A DNA stretch of 64,000 bases, taken from assembly GCF_017942085.1 (NCBI RefSeq), contig NZ_JAGKSP010000010.1, positions 124,001-188,000 on the forward strand, in the 5' to 3' direction. The stretch is from Paenibacillus lignilyticus (GTDB taxonomy: Bacteria; Bacillota; Bacilli; Paenibacillales; Paenibacillaceae). Positions 34,061 through 43,300 of this stretch are shown here, in pieces; position 1 is the first letter of the stretch; each line of letters opens with the position of its first letter. The notes below the pieces were generated by a model. That model was not told the DNA's origin. It was given only the letters and a program-made list of their open reading frames with translations, and did not search any database. A program made the position numbers and the translations under genes.

Positions 34061-36916
34061 ATGATAAAAGATTTGGTTGTTAACGCCGCATTCATGACCA
34101 TGATCACTTTTTTCTCCAGCAAGCTGTTTGCCGCAAACCGAAAAAATAGCAAGTGGAAAGAAATCCTTAAATTAGGCATCGTGCAAGGGATTCTCGGCTG
34201 CATTTTGGTCTACTACGGCGTTCGGCTCAGCGATAGCATTGTCATCGATTTACGTTATGTTCCGGTTTTGATGGCGACTTATTTCGGAGGCTTTGGGGCT
34301 GCGGCGATAGCCGGAGCATTGGTCATTCTATATCGAATGACGGTGTCACCGTTTGGGATCGGCACCATTACGGCGATTGTGACGATGCTGGTTTATGTAG
34401 GCGGGGTCGGATTCATTATGCTGCGTGTCCAAAGCCTCCTCCGCCAGTGGGCGTATGCGACCCTGTTCAGCGGAATAGCATTCTTGATTATCGGTACGCA
34501 AATGATTCGAATTCCGGTGAACATCCTGTTGATTCTCAGCACGGCGAACACGCTGGGCTGTTACGCGATGATTTATTTCCGATCTTATATTATCCGTGCG
34601 GGCGAGCTCGAGCAGAAGAATCTCCGCGCAAGCGAAGAGCTGCATCGGCTGCTGCACCTCCAATCCGGGATGACGGCGAAGATCATTCGGGACAGCCACG
34701 GGGATTATCGCTATTCCTTAATTGAAGGGCAGCTGCTGCTCAAACAAGGCTGGAATGGTGGCGAGATAACGGGCAAGCGGCCCAATGATTTGGCGGGGCT
34801 GAGCCAAGAGCATGTTGAGCTGGTCTCGGCCATTTACGATCGAGCTTTCAAAGGCGAGGAGGTCAGGTACGAGTCCGGCTTTAACGGATTTCGGACGTTT
34901 AACATCGTGCAGCCGATCTTTAAGGACGGACAAGTCACGGAGATCATTCTCTCCAGCACCGATATTACGAATTGGAAGCAAGCGGAAGATGATCTGCGCG
35001 AGAGCGAAGAGCGTTACCGGACCATCGTGGAGAATTCGAACGATATCTTCATTACGTTCAATTGTGAGGGGACGATTCTGTCGGTTAACGCGAAGCTGGC
35101 CCGGCTGCTGGACCTGAATATGGAGAGAATCGAAGGCAAACGGCTCACGGATTTGGTCCGCATCGGCAAAGAGGAAGAGTGGGATCGGTATTTCCGCGAA
35201 GGGGTGGAGACGAAAGAGATGCAGCGCTTCGAGCTGGATCTTAACTTCGAGGGCCAATCCCCGCGGAGCTTCTCCGTTACGATTCTGCCTATGACCGTGA
35301 AGGGGAAGATACGGATCAAGGTCACCTTCCATGACTTGACCGACTGGAAGCTCAAACGCGAGGCCGATGGGGCGAACAAAGCGAAGAGCCAGTTCCTGGC
35401 GCAGATGAGCCACGAGATTCGAACGCCGATCAATGCCATTCTGGGGCTTAATTATTTGCTGCAGAAGACGGAGCTCTCGGACAGACAGAAGGACTATGTC
35501 AACAAATCGATTTTATCGACGAGAAGCTTGCTCAATATTATCGATGACATTCTTGATTTCTCCAAAATCGAAGCGAACAAGATCGTGCTCGAGCAGATTG
35601 CTTTTGACCTGTACGAGGTGATTCATGATCTCTCCAATATCGTGGCGGTTAAGGCCTACGAGAAGGAGCTGAAGCTGCATTTTGCGATCAATCACCGGGT
35701 GCCGCAAATGCTGAGCGGCGATCCGCTTCGCTTGAAGCAAGTCCTGCTTAACCTCGTTAACAATGCCGTGAAGTTTACGCACCAAGGGGAAGTAGCGGTT
35801 TCCATTGATTTTGTGAAAAGCAATGAGCATGATGTTACGCTTCATTTTGCAGTGAGCGATACCGGTATCGGCATCAGTTCGGAGCAGCAGAAGAAGCTGT
35901 TCCATAACTTCACGCAGGCGGACATGTCGACGACGCGGCGATATGGCGGGACGGGACTCGGACTTGTCATCAGTCAGAAATTCGTCGAGCTGATGAACGG
36001 CAAGCTTGAGGTGGAAAGCACGCCGGGCGTAGGCAGCTGCTTCTCCTTCGTGGCTGAATTCAGAAGCACGGATGCACCGGTTATGCGGCAGGGGCTGGAG
36101 CTGGATATGAAGTTTCTGCGCGTGCTGCTCATTTGCGATAATTCGGAGATGCAGCAGGTGCTGCGCAACCAGCTGGAGCAGTTTAAGTTTATCGTCAGCC
36201 TGGCTGCGTCGGAGCAAGAAGCGATCTATACCCTATCGATGCATAACCGATATGACTTGATTATGGTGGATTGGAAGCTGCAGGCCGGAGATGCGGTGCT
36301 GCTCGCGGAGCGGATCAAACGAGATTTACCCGACAAATCGCAGTCTATTGTACTTACGAGCGCCTACCACGAGATGGAGCTGCAGAAGGGGGTGCCGTCC
36401 CCGGCGATCGAGAAGGTGTTCTTCTATCCCATTAGCCAGTCGCATCTGTTCGATGAAGTGATTTCGCTGATGAAGCCGCAAGCCGTTGGGAAGCCGCTCG
36501 AGACGGAAAATGCGGAGATTGCGGAGAAATATGCGCTGCTTCGCGGCGCTTCCGTGCTGCTGGTGGAGGATAATGCAATCAATCAGCTCGTTGCGATGGA
36601 GCTGCTCAAGGGAATGGGCATGGTCATCGATGTCGTCGATAACGGCGAGGAAGCGGTGAACCGCGTGCGCGGCAAGCGATACGATGTTATTTTGATGGAT
36701 TTGCAGATGCCGATTATGGATGGATACGAATCTACAAGACTTATCCGGCAGATTGAGCATGCGAAGCAAACGCCGATTATTGCGATGACCGCGGATGCGA
36801 TGAAGGGCGTGCAGGAAGAAGTGCTTGAAGCGGGGATGGACTATTATTTGACCAAACCGTTTGATCCGGCTCTGATCTATACGGTGCTGCTGCAATCTTT
36901 GCAGAAAATCGCTTAG
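34061..36916 (+). CDS. Hybrid sensor histidine kinase with 5TMR-LYT sensor and two receiver domains
   Basis: A 951-residue membrane kinase. Residues about 5-175 hold five to six membrane segments of the 5TMR-LYT type (VLMATYFGGFGAAAIAGALV). A first PAS-like region lies at 190-310 and a clear PAS at 315-435 (ESEERYRTIVENSNDIFI). HisKA has FLAQMSHEIRTPINAILG with His451; the ATPase domain shows LLNLVNNAVKFT, DTGIGIS and GTGLGL. Two receivers follow: the first at about 685-800 is divergent (LLICDN, Asp in MVDWKL) and the second at 825-945 is canonical (LLVEDN, phospho-acceptor Asp880, TKPFD). GGAAGGTGA precedes ATG 34061. No separate regulator is next to it, so output may go to a distant phosphotransfer partner. 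Confidence 0.93.
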   Translation: MIKDLVVNAAFMTMITFFSSKLFAANRKNSKWKEILKLGIVQGILGCILVYYGVRLSDSIVIDLRYVPVLMATYFGGFGAAAIAGALVILYRMTVSPFGIGTITAIVTMLVYVGGVGFIMLRVQSLLRQWAYATLFSGIAFLIIGTQMIRIPVNILLILSTANTLGCYAMIYFRSYIIRAGELEQKNLRASEELHRLLHLQSGMTAKIIRDSHGDYRYSLIEGQLLLKQGWNGGEITGKRPNDLAGLSQEHVELVSAIYDRAFKGEEVRYESGFNGFRTFNIVQPIFKDGQVTEIILSSTDITNWKQAEDDLRESEERYRTIVENSNDIFITFNCEGTILSVNAKLARLLDLNMERIEGKRLTDLVRIGKEEEWDRYFREGVETKEMQRFELDLNFEGQSPRSFSVTILPMTVKGKIRIKVTFHDLTDWKLKREADGANKAKSQFLAQMSHEIRTPINAILGLNYLLQKTELSDRQKDYVNKSILSTRSLLNIIDDILDFSKIEANKIVLEQIAFDLYEVIHDLSNIVAVKAYEKELKLHFAINHRVPQMLSGDPLRLKQVLLNLVNNAVKFTHQGEVAVSIDFVKSNEHDVTLHFAVSDTGIGISSEQQKKLFHNFTQADMSTTRRYGGTGLGLVISQKFVELMNGKLEVESTPGVGSCFSFVAEFRSTDAPVMRQGLELDMKFLRVLLICDNSEMQQVLRNQLEQFKFIVSLAASEQEAIYTLSMHNRYDLIMVDWKLQAGDAVLLAERIKRDLPDKSQSIVLTSAYHEMELQKGVPSPAIEKVFFYPISQSHLFDEVISLMKPQAVGKPLETENAEIAEKYALLRGASVLLVEDNAINQLVAMELLKGMGMVIDVVDNGEEAVNRVRGKRYDVILMDLQMPIMDGYESTRLIRQIEHAKQTPIIAMTADAMKGVQEEVLEAGMDYYLTKPFDPALIYTVLLQSLQKIA

Positions 36917-37016
36917 CAGGGTGCAGAAACCGGGAATAATTCAGCACTACAGATGAGCTGCGGATGATATACTTTGTTGTATAGCCGGTCATTACACTGA
37001 GCGAGGTGAGTAAGGA

Positions 37017-38075
37017 ATGAATACAGCAAAGCCAGTAAACGCTTCCCGCTTAGAGCAGCCCTACTCGGAGCGGCAGCTTGGCCTGACGGAGCTTACGCCT
37101 TCTTATCGGGTTGACCTTCGCCCGCACAAAGATAAGGCATACGAGCGGTTTATCCGGGTGAATACGGTGAAGGATTGGTCGCAGCTGACCTGGGAGCGGG
37201 TAGGCAAACCTTACGAGGTGCGGACGATGTCGGAGGCCCGCAAGCAGTGGGAGCAGGAGCATGAGAAGGCGATGGATGCGAAGACGTCGTGGACGTATTT
37301 TAACAAAGCCTTTCATGAGTGGTTCGACAAGGATATCCCGAAAGAGATCAGCGGAGACCAATCTGCTTTTCTGAAGAGCCTCGCCACGTTCAAGCCATCG
37401 GAAATCCGTGCGGCTTTGGGCGATGTAGCCCGCATTCATCTATGGAATTATGTGCACCGCATTCAAGACGGCGTCTGGGATCCGCGCGGTAAACGGTCCT
37501 TGTTTGAAGGACTGAATGTCACGCGTCCGCGCATTCTGTTTCTCGGAGCAGCGGAGGGGTATGAGGCGATGCAGCTTGCGGCGCTTTATCCGGGAGCCGA
37601 GGTAGTGTTGGTCGATTATGACGCATACTGCAAGACCGTTCGTCACGGCGAGTTTCCCGATTCGTATCCGTTTCTCGGGTCCAGCACTTCTACAGGCGGG
37701 GCGAAGGTGTACTATAAGCCTGACTTTAATATCGAATACGTAGTCGATGACGTACGTAATCTATCATTTGGCAAGACGTTTGATATCGTGCTTTCGGTCG
37801 GCTTGCTGGAGCATTTCCCGGATACCTACAAACCGGAGGTTGTCGATTGGCACCGCAGATTCCTCAAAGACGGCGGCTATGCGATCTTCACCACACCGCG
37901 CAACCAATGGAAAAGCAGGCTGTTCTACGTCATTATGGCCGATATTATGAATCACACCTATCGCGAGCTGATGACGGTGGAGCAGATGGGACTCTATATT
38001 TATGAAAATGGCTTTGACATCATCCGCCATGGCTATATCAAGGCGCACAATGCGGTCATTGCCCAGGTGCGCTAA
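37017..38075 (+). CDS. Class I SAM-dependent methyltransferase
   Basis: A 352-residue soluble protein with a Rossmann methyltransferase core at about residues 170-300: motif I reads ILFLGAAEGYEAMQLA, the acidic end of strand 2 is VVLVDYD, and FDIVLSVGLLEHFPD is motif IV, with FLKDGGYAIFTTPR after it. The N-terminal 150 residues are helical, charged and unlike common families, so the substrate is unknown. GAGGTGA lies seven bases before ATG 37017. It heads a same-strand row of five genes that ends with an MFS transporter; the gap to the next gene is 86 bases. Confidence 0.85.
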   Translation: MNTAKPVNASRLEQPYSERQLGLTELTPSYRVDLRPHKDKAYERFIRVNTVKDWSQLTWERVGKPYEVRTMSEARKQWEQEHEKAMDAKTSWTYFNKAFHEWFDKDIPKEISGDQSAFLKSLATFKPSEIRAALGDVARIHLWNYVHRIQDGVWDPRGKRSLFEGLNVTRPRILFLGAAEGYEAMQLAALYPGAEVVLVDYDAYCKTVRHGEFPDSYPFLGSSTSTGGAKVYYKPDFNIEYVVDDVRNLSFGKTFDIVLSVGLLEHFPDTYKPEVVDWHRRFLKDGGYAIFTTPRNQWKSRLFYVIMADIMNHTYRELMTVEQMGLYIYENGFDIIRHGYIKAHNAVIAQVR

Positions 38076-38161
38076 GGCGCAAGCTTCTTCGGTACAGTTT
38101 CGTGTAAGCACTTACAATCGGGGGCCGGCTTCGTCCGACTGACCGGGAGAGCAGGGATATC

Positions 38162-39535
38162 ATGGCTTCCTTTGAGCAATTGTTGAAACGGCAGCAAGCC
38201 TGGTTTCAAACGGGCGAAAGCCGAGGGTATGCGTTTCGAATGGCGCAGCTGCGGAAATTGAAACAAGCCGTGGTGGAGCGTGAAGCTGCGATTATCACGG
38301 CGCTCCGCGCGGATTTAAATAAGAGCGAGCATGAAGCGTACACGCTGGAGATCGGTCCTTTCTACACCGAGATCAACTTTGCGATGAAACATCTGAAGAA
38401 ATGGATGAAGCCGAAGCGGGTGAAGACGCCTTCCACGCATCTTGGCAGCCGGGGGTATGTGATGCCGGAGCCGCTCGGATCATCGCTCATCATCGCCCCT
38501 TGGAATTATCCCTTTAACCTCACATTAGTTCCGCTGATCGGCGCTATCGCCGCAGGCAACACCGCTGTATTGAAACCCTCCGAGCTGTCACAGGCAACGA
38601 CTTCGTTAATAGCAGCCATAGTCGCGGATAGCTTCAAGCCGGAGTATATTGCTGTTGTCGAAGGTGGGGTTGAGGCGAGCCGGGCTTTGCTGGAGCAGCC
38701 TTTCGATCATATATTCTTCACCGGCGGCGTTGAGGTCGGCAAGTCGGTGATGGCTGCGGCCGCGAAACATCTGACGCCTGTTACCTTGGAGCTCGGAGGC
38801 AAGTCGCCGTGCATCGTGCATCATGATGCGTCTATTGCGCTTGCGGCCAGACGGATTGCCTTCGGCAAGTTTCTCAATAGCGGGCAGACCTGCCTCGCGC
38901 CTGACTACTTGCTGGTGCATCACAGCGTGAAGGATGAACTGCTGGCCGCAATCCATCAATCGGTGACGGCATTCTATGGCGAAGCGCCTTTGGAGCACCC
39001 GGACTATGGCGCGATCGTCACTCGCCGCCACTATGATCGGCTTCGCGCGTTCCTTGCGGATGGCACGGCTGCGATCGGCGGCGGGACGGATGACAAGAAG
39101 CTTCGCATCGCCCCGACCTTACTTGAAGATGTGGCGTGGGATTCCCCCATTATGCAGGAAGAGATCTTCGGGCCGATCCTGCCGGTGTTCACTTATGATG
39201 ACCCGCGCGAGGTGGTGGCGATTGTGAATGCGCGGCCCAAGCCGCTGGCGCTGTATATTTTCAGCAAGGATCAGGCGGTGCAGCAGCTGTTTACGGGCAA
39301 CATTTCCTTCGGCGGCGGTTGTATTAACGATACGCTTCTGCATATCGGAACACCATATCTGCCATTTGGCGGGGTAGGCCATAGCGGAACAGGCAGCTAT
39401 CACGGCGAGCAAAGCTTCCGTACGTTCTCGCATATGAAGAGCATGCTGAAGCAGACAACGGCGTTTGATTTTCCGTTCCGCTACCCGTCTGCCAAGAATG
39501 GGCTTAAGTTTATCCGTATGCTAATGAAGCCTTAG
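38162..39535 (+). CDS. NAD(P)-dependent aldehyde dehydrogenase
   Basis: A 457-residue aldehyde dehydrogenase of the short class-3 type (YwdH/fatty-aldehyde-like). PWNYPFNL and the cofactor site FTGGVEVGKSVM are present. The general base Glu210 lies in LELGGKSPC, and the nucleophile Cys244 in FLNSGQTCLAPDY, with the normal 34-residue spacing. The C-terminal end RYPSAKNGLKFIRMLMKP suggests possible membrane contact, as in fatty-aldehyde enzymes. AGGGA lies five bases before ATG 38162. The next gene starts 20 bases on. The substrate aldehyde is probably made or used by the pathway of this operon (inference). Confidence 0.93.
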   Translation: MASFEQLLKRQQAWFQTGESRGYAFRMAQLRKLKQAVVEREAAIITALRADLNKSEHEAYTLEIGPFYTEINFAMKHLKKWMKPKRVKTPSTHLGSRGYVMPEPLGSSLIIAPWNYPFNLTLVPLIGAIAAGNTAVLKPSELSQATTSLIAAIVADSFKPEYIAVVEGGVEASRALLEQPFDHIFFTGGVEVGKSVMAAAAKHLTPVTLELGGKSPCIVHHDASIALAARRIAFGKFLNSGQTCLAPDYLLVHHSVKDELLAAIHQSVTAFYGEAPLEHPDYGAIVTRRHYDRLRAFLADGTAAIGGGTDDKKLRIAPTLLEDVAWDSPIMQEEIFGPILPVFTYDDPREVVAIVNARPKPLALYIFSKDQAVQQLFTGNISFGGGCINDTLLHIGTPYLPFGGVGHSGTGSYHGEQSFRTFSHMKSMLKQTTAFDFPFRYPSAKNGLKFIRMLMKP

Positions 39536-39555
39536 GCGAAGAGGATGTGCAGACG

Positions 39556-40749
39556 ATGTCGGATACCTATGCTTATTACAAGACGGTGTTTGAAGGCGTG
39601 CCGAAGCCGTTTGCATTCGTAGATTTGGATATGCTGGATCGCAACATCGCGGCGATTGCGAATGCGGCGGGAAGCAAGAAGGTGCGGATTGCGAGCAAAT
39701 CGATCCGCTGCCTTGAGGTCATGAGGCGCATTCTGGCCAGCAGCCCGGTTTATCAAGGGATCATGTGCTACACCGCCGATGAAGCGGCGATGCTCGTGCG
39801 CGAAGGCTTCGATGACCTGCTGCTCGGTTACCCGCAGTGGCAGCCGGATCGGATCGCCGAGCTGGTTAGGTCCATCGGCGAGGGGCGCTCGATTACGTTT
39901 ATGGTCGACTGTGCCGAGCATGTGCGGCAGATTGAGCGCATCGCCGCAGAGCAGGGAGTCGTCGTGCCGCTATGTCTGGATATCGATATGTCGGCCGATT
40001 ATCCGGGATTGCATTTTGGCGTCTGGCGTTCGCCGTTATCGAGCTGGGAGCAAGCGTGCCCCGTTGCGGAGCTTATCGCCGCTTCGGCGTGGCTGAAACT
40101 GGACGGCATTATGGGCTACGAGGCGCAGGTTGCCGGTCTTGGCGATAATGTGGCAGGCAAGCAGTTGAAGAACAGCGTGATCCGCTGGTTGAAGAAACGA
40201 TCGATTGCCGAAGTCGCGAAGCGGCGCCGCGAAGTCGTGGAAGGCCTTGAAGCGATGGGGGCCGCGGAGCTTCGTTTCGTGAATGCCGGCGGAACCGGCA
40301 GCATGGACAGCTCGCGTCTTGAGGCGTGCGTGACCGAGATAACAGCAGGCTCGGGGTTCTATGCGCCTGGCTTGTTTGACGCGTATACCGGGTTCCGATA
40401 CGAGCCTGCGGCAGGGTTTGCGGTGGAAATTGTCCGCCGTCCGAGGCCCGATATCGTCACTTGTATGGGTGGCGGATATACAGCCTCCGGGGCCATAGGG
40501 ATCGAGAAGCAGGCGCAGGTGTATTTGCCGGAAGGACTGGAGCTGTTTCCGCTAGAGGGAGCAGGCGAGGTGCAGACCCCTCTGCGCGTGAAGAACGGGC
40601 TGTCGCTGTCGCTCGGCGATCCGGTCTTCTTCCGCCATGCCAAAGCAGGCGAGCTGTGCGAGCGCTTCTTGCATCTGGTTGCGGTATCCAAGGGGCAAAT
40701 CGTCGGTGAATATGCAACCTATCGCGGAATGGGGGCTTGTTTTCTATGA
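39556..40749 (+). CDS. PLP-dependent amino-acid deaminase/aldolase (fold type III)
   Basis: A 397-residue enzyme of the D-threonine aldolase / D-serine dehydratase superfamily. The alanine-racemase-type barrel begins FAFVDLDMLDRNI and holds the PLP lysine in VRIASKSIRC (Lys48 counting from ATG 39556). FVNAGGTGS is the phosphate-binding glycine loop, and GDPVFFRHAKAGELCERF carries the His and Cys that act as metal ligands in this family. I chose ATG 39556 with AGAGG 11 bases upstream; a GTG at 39547 is too near it. Relatives are annotated amino acid deaminase/aldolase and lack a proven substrate. Its stop overlaps the next start (ATGA). Confidence 0.88.
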   Translation: MSDTYAYYKTVFEGVPKPFAFVDLDMLDRNIAAIANAAGSKKVRIASKSIRCLEVMRRILASSPVYQGIMCYTADEAAMLVREGFDDLLLGYPQWQPDRIAELVRSIGEGRSITFMVDCAEHVRQIERIAAEQGVVVPLCLDIDMSADYPGLHFGVWRSPLSSWEQACPVAELIAASAWLKLDGIMGYEAQVAGLGDNVAGKQLKNSVIRWLKKRSIAEVAKRRREVVEGLEAMGAAELRFVNAGGTGSMDSSRLEACVTEITAGSGFYAPGLFDAYTGFRYEPAAGFAVEIVRRPRPDIVTCMGGGYTASGAIGIEKQAQVYLPEGLELFPLEGAGEVQTPLRVKNGLSLSLGDPVFFRHAKAGELCERFLHLVAVSKGQIVGEYATYRGMGACFL

Positions 40750-42074
40750 ATGGACATGCGGCAATGCGCGTAGCGTGGTCGAATTGGTCAGGCTCCGTAC
40801 AGGCTACTCCGAGTATGGTTCTGTATCCCGAATCCATAGAAGAGGTCGTCGACATTGTACGGATGTGCAGGCGTGAGGGGAGGAAGCTCCGGGTTGTCGG
40901 AACGGGGCATTCGTTTACGCCAATTGCAGCTTCCGGTGACGTGCTTGTTTCCCTGGACCGGATGCAGGGGTTGGTTGAAGTCGATGCTGCGGCAGAGACC
41001 GCCACGGTCTGGGCCGGTACGAAGCTGAAGCTGCTGGGTGAGTTGCTGTTTCAGCAAGGCTTGGCGCAGGAGAACCTTGGCGATATCGACGTCCAATCGA
41101 TCGCGGGCGCCATCAGCACCGGCACGCATGGCACGGGCCGGGAGTTCGGCAATATCGCGACGCAGGTAATTGGACTGACGCTTGTAACCGGGGGCGGCGA
41201 GGTTGTCGAGTGTTCGCCGGAGTCCCATCCGGAGACGTTTCGGGGCATGCAAGTATCGGTGGGCGCACTCGGCGTGTTGGTGCAGGTGAAGCTGAGACTC
41301 CGCTCCGCATTCAAAATGCGCTACGAGAGCAGGCGGACGCAGCTGACGGCATGTTTGACACAGCTGCCAACACTTGCCGACTCGCATCGTCACTTCGAGA
41401 TGTATTGGTTCCCCTATGCCGAGTCGTGTCAGCTCAAAATCATGAATGAAACGACCGAGCCTGTCACACCGCGGCGGGTGGGCGATTATATCAGCGATGT
41501 GGTGCTGGAGAATGGCGTATTCGGTCTGCTGTCAGGCATGTGCCGACGGGTGCCGAAGCTGTGCAAACCTATAAGCCGGTTCTCTGCGGCGCAGTTTCCC
41601 CTGTTTAGCAAGGTGGCGTACAGCCATCGTCTGTTCGCGACGAAGCGGCTCGTGCGCTTCAATGAGATGGAATACAATCTGCCCGCGGAGGCGATGCCCG
41701 CTGTCATTGAAGAGATGCGCGCGGTGATGGAAGAAGAGCGGTTCGCGGTTCATTTTCCGATTGAGTGCCGTTATGCCAAAGGGGATGACATCTGGCTGAG
41801 CCCCGCGTATGGCCGGGATTCTGCCTATATTGCCGTACATATGTATAAAGGGATGCCGTACGGGGCTTATTTTGCGGCGATGGAGAAGATCTTCCTGCGG
41901 CACGGGGGGCGGCCGCATTGGGGCAAAATGCACTCCCTTCGCGCCTCGCAGCTGCAGGAGCTGTATCCGATGTGGGACGCCTTCGTCCGTCTGCGGGAGC
42001 AGTATGATCCGGATGGCATTCTGCTGAATCCGTATTTGGAGAAGCTGTTCGGGGTTCCGGAGCTGTCGTTATGA
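40746..42074 (+). CDS. D-arabinono-1,4-lactone oxidase-like FAD enzyme
   Basis: A 442-residue flavoprotein of the aldonolactone oxidase group (ALO/GULO). The N-terminal FAD domain has VVGTGHSFTPI with His55 in the position that binds FAD covalently in this family, and SIAGAISTGTHGTG near residue 118. The C-terminal ALO domain ends with PHWGKMH near 390 (the HWxK hallmark) and YDPDGILLNPYLEKLF. The start ATG 40746 overlaps the stop of the upstream gene as ATGA, so the two are translationally coupled. An earlier TTG at 40737 is less likely. In bacteria the oxidised polyol or lactone must be tested case by case; sugar alcohols are also possible. Confidence 0.9.
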   Translation: MNGHAAMRVAWSNWSGSVQATPSMVLYPESIEEVVDIVRMCRREGRKLRVVGTGHSFTPIAASGDVLVSLDRMQGLVEVDAAAETATVWAGTKLKLLGELLFQQGLAQENLGDIDVQSIAGAISTGTHGTGREFGNIATQVIGLTLVTGGGEVVECSPESHPETFRGMQVSVGALGVLVQVKLRLRSAFKMRYESRRTQLTACLTQLPTLADSHRHFEMYWFPYAESCQLKIMNETTEPVTPRRVGDYISDVVLENGVFGLLSGMCRRVPKLCKPISRFSAAQFPLFSKVAYSHRLFATKRLVRFNEMEYNLPAEAMPAVIEEMRAVMEEERFAVHFPIECRYAKGDDIWLSPAYGRDSAYIAVHMYKGMPYGAYFAAMEKIFLRHGGRPHWGKMHSLRASQLQELYPMWDAFVRLREQYDPDGILLNPYLEKLFGVPELSL

Positions 42075-43300
42075 TAGGGGATCATGGTTTGAATCGAGAG
42101 CAAGAGCAAGAGCAAGAGCAAGAGCAAGAGCAAGGGGCTTCGCGCTGGTCCGTTATCGCTGCTTATGCGGGCGTGGTAGCAGTCACGCAGCTGCTGTGGG
42201 TGACGTTTACGCCGATTACGACGGATGCTTCCGAACAGTGGGGGGTATCCGTAGATGCCGTTGGGTGGCTGTCGCTCGTTTTTCCGCTGGTCTATGTGCT
42301 GCTGTCGATTCCGTTTGGCTTCGCATCGGATCGCAGCTTCCGCGGCGCGCTCACTTGGGGAGCCGGACTTACCGTTGCCGGCGCGTTGCTCCGCGTCGTG
42401 CCCGGGTATGAATATGCGCTTGCCGGACAGTTCATCATCGCCGTCGGTCAGCCGCTTGTGCTCAATGCGGTGAACAAAATGGCGGTGCTCTATGCGGCAC
42501 CGCCAAAACGTCCAATTGCCATTGCAGCCGGCACGGCCAGCTTGTTTGTCGGCATCATGATCTCCAATGTGACGGTGCCTTTTCTGCTGGAATGGGGCGG
42601 AATGCCTGCCGTGCTGTGGACGCAGGCGCTTATTGGTGCAGCCGCTTGCCTCGCGCTGCTGGTAACTCTTCGCAAGCCTCCCCTGTACGAAGGGGCGACG
42701 GATGCAGAGCCCGCACCGGCGCTGCGCACCTTACGGGCGCTTTGGTCGCAGCAGTGGGTTCGATTATTCAGCTTGCTCCTGTTTGCGGGCTTCGGTATTT
42801 TCATTACGCTGGCGACATGGCTTGAAGTATTGGCGGATGCAATCGGCTATGATTCGGTGCAGGTCGGAACAGGCTTAGGACTCATGACGGCGGCTGGGAT
42901 TATCGGGGCGGCGGTATTGCCGGACTTCGCAATGCGCGGGAATCGTGCACGAAACGTGCTTGTGCTGTCACTCGCGGTTAGCGCGGTACTGCTCGTATTC
43001 CTTGCGGCAGGCATGCCTGCCTGGCTGTTTATGACGCTGCTGGCTTTAGCCGGTCTGCTGCTGCTGGCTGACTTGCCCATTGTGCTTTCTTTTGCCGAAG
43101 CCAAAGCGGAGCCGCGCACTGCCGGGGCTATTACGGGGCTGCTGCTCTTGTTCGGCAATCTGGGCGGCATCGTGCTGTCCCTGCTTGTGCAGCTGCTGCT
43201 GGACGAACGCGTTCTGGCGATCGGCGCGCTCGCGGTCGTGACGGTCGTCATCGTACCCTTTGCCCTTCAATTTCCGGGGAAATCAAAACCACACAAATAA
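42071..43300 (+). CDS. MFS transporter with an N-terminal EQ repeat
   Basis: A 409-residue 12-segment MFS transporter of the cyanate/nitrate-permease-like type (CynX/NNP region, SLVFPLVYVLLSIPFGFASDR in segment 2-3). The first 22 residues before the first membrane segment are acidic and contain Glu-Gln six times, coded by a perfect hexanucleotide repeat at 42098-42133. The ATG 42071 overlaps the previous stop (ATGA). As the last of five same-strand genes it probably moves the substrate or product of this pathway. Its last 18 bases overlap the end of the reverse-strand RacA-like gene. Confidence 0.88.
   Translation: MIGDHGLNREQEQEQEQEQEQGASRWSVIAAYAGVVAVTQLLWVTFTPITTDASEQWGVSVDAVGWLSLVFPLVYVLLSIPFGFASDRSFRGALTWGAGLTVAGALLRVVPGYEYALAGQFIIAVGQPLVLNAVNKMAVLYAAPPKRPIAIAAGTASLFVGIMISNVTVPFLLEWGGMPAVLWTQALIGAAACLALLVTLRKPPLYEGATDAEPAPALRTLRALWSQQWVRLFSLLLFAGFGIFITLATWLEVLADAIGYDSVQVGTGLGLMTAAGIIGAAVLPDFAMRGNRARNVLVLSLAVSAVLLVFLAAGMPAWLFMTLLALAGLLLLADLPIVLSFAEAKAEPRTAGAITGLLLLFGNLGGIVLSLLVQLLLDERVLAIGALAVVTVVIVPFALQFPGKSKPHK
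42098..42133 (+). repeat. (GAGCAA)6 microsatellite inside a coding region
   Basis: Six perfect tandem copies of GAGCAA encode six Glu-Gln pairs near the N-terminus of the MFS transporter. Copy-number change would lengthen or shorten the tail by two residues without changing frame. Confidence 0.97.
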
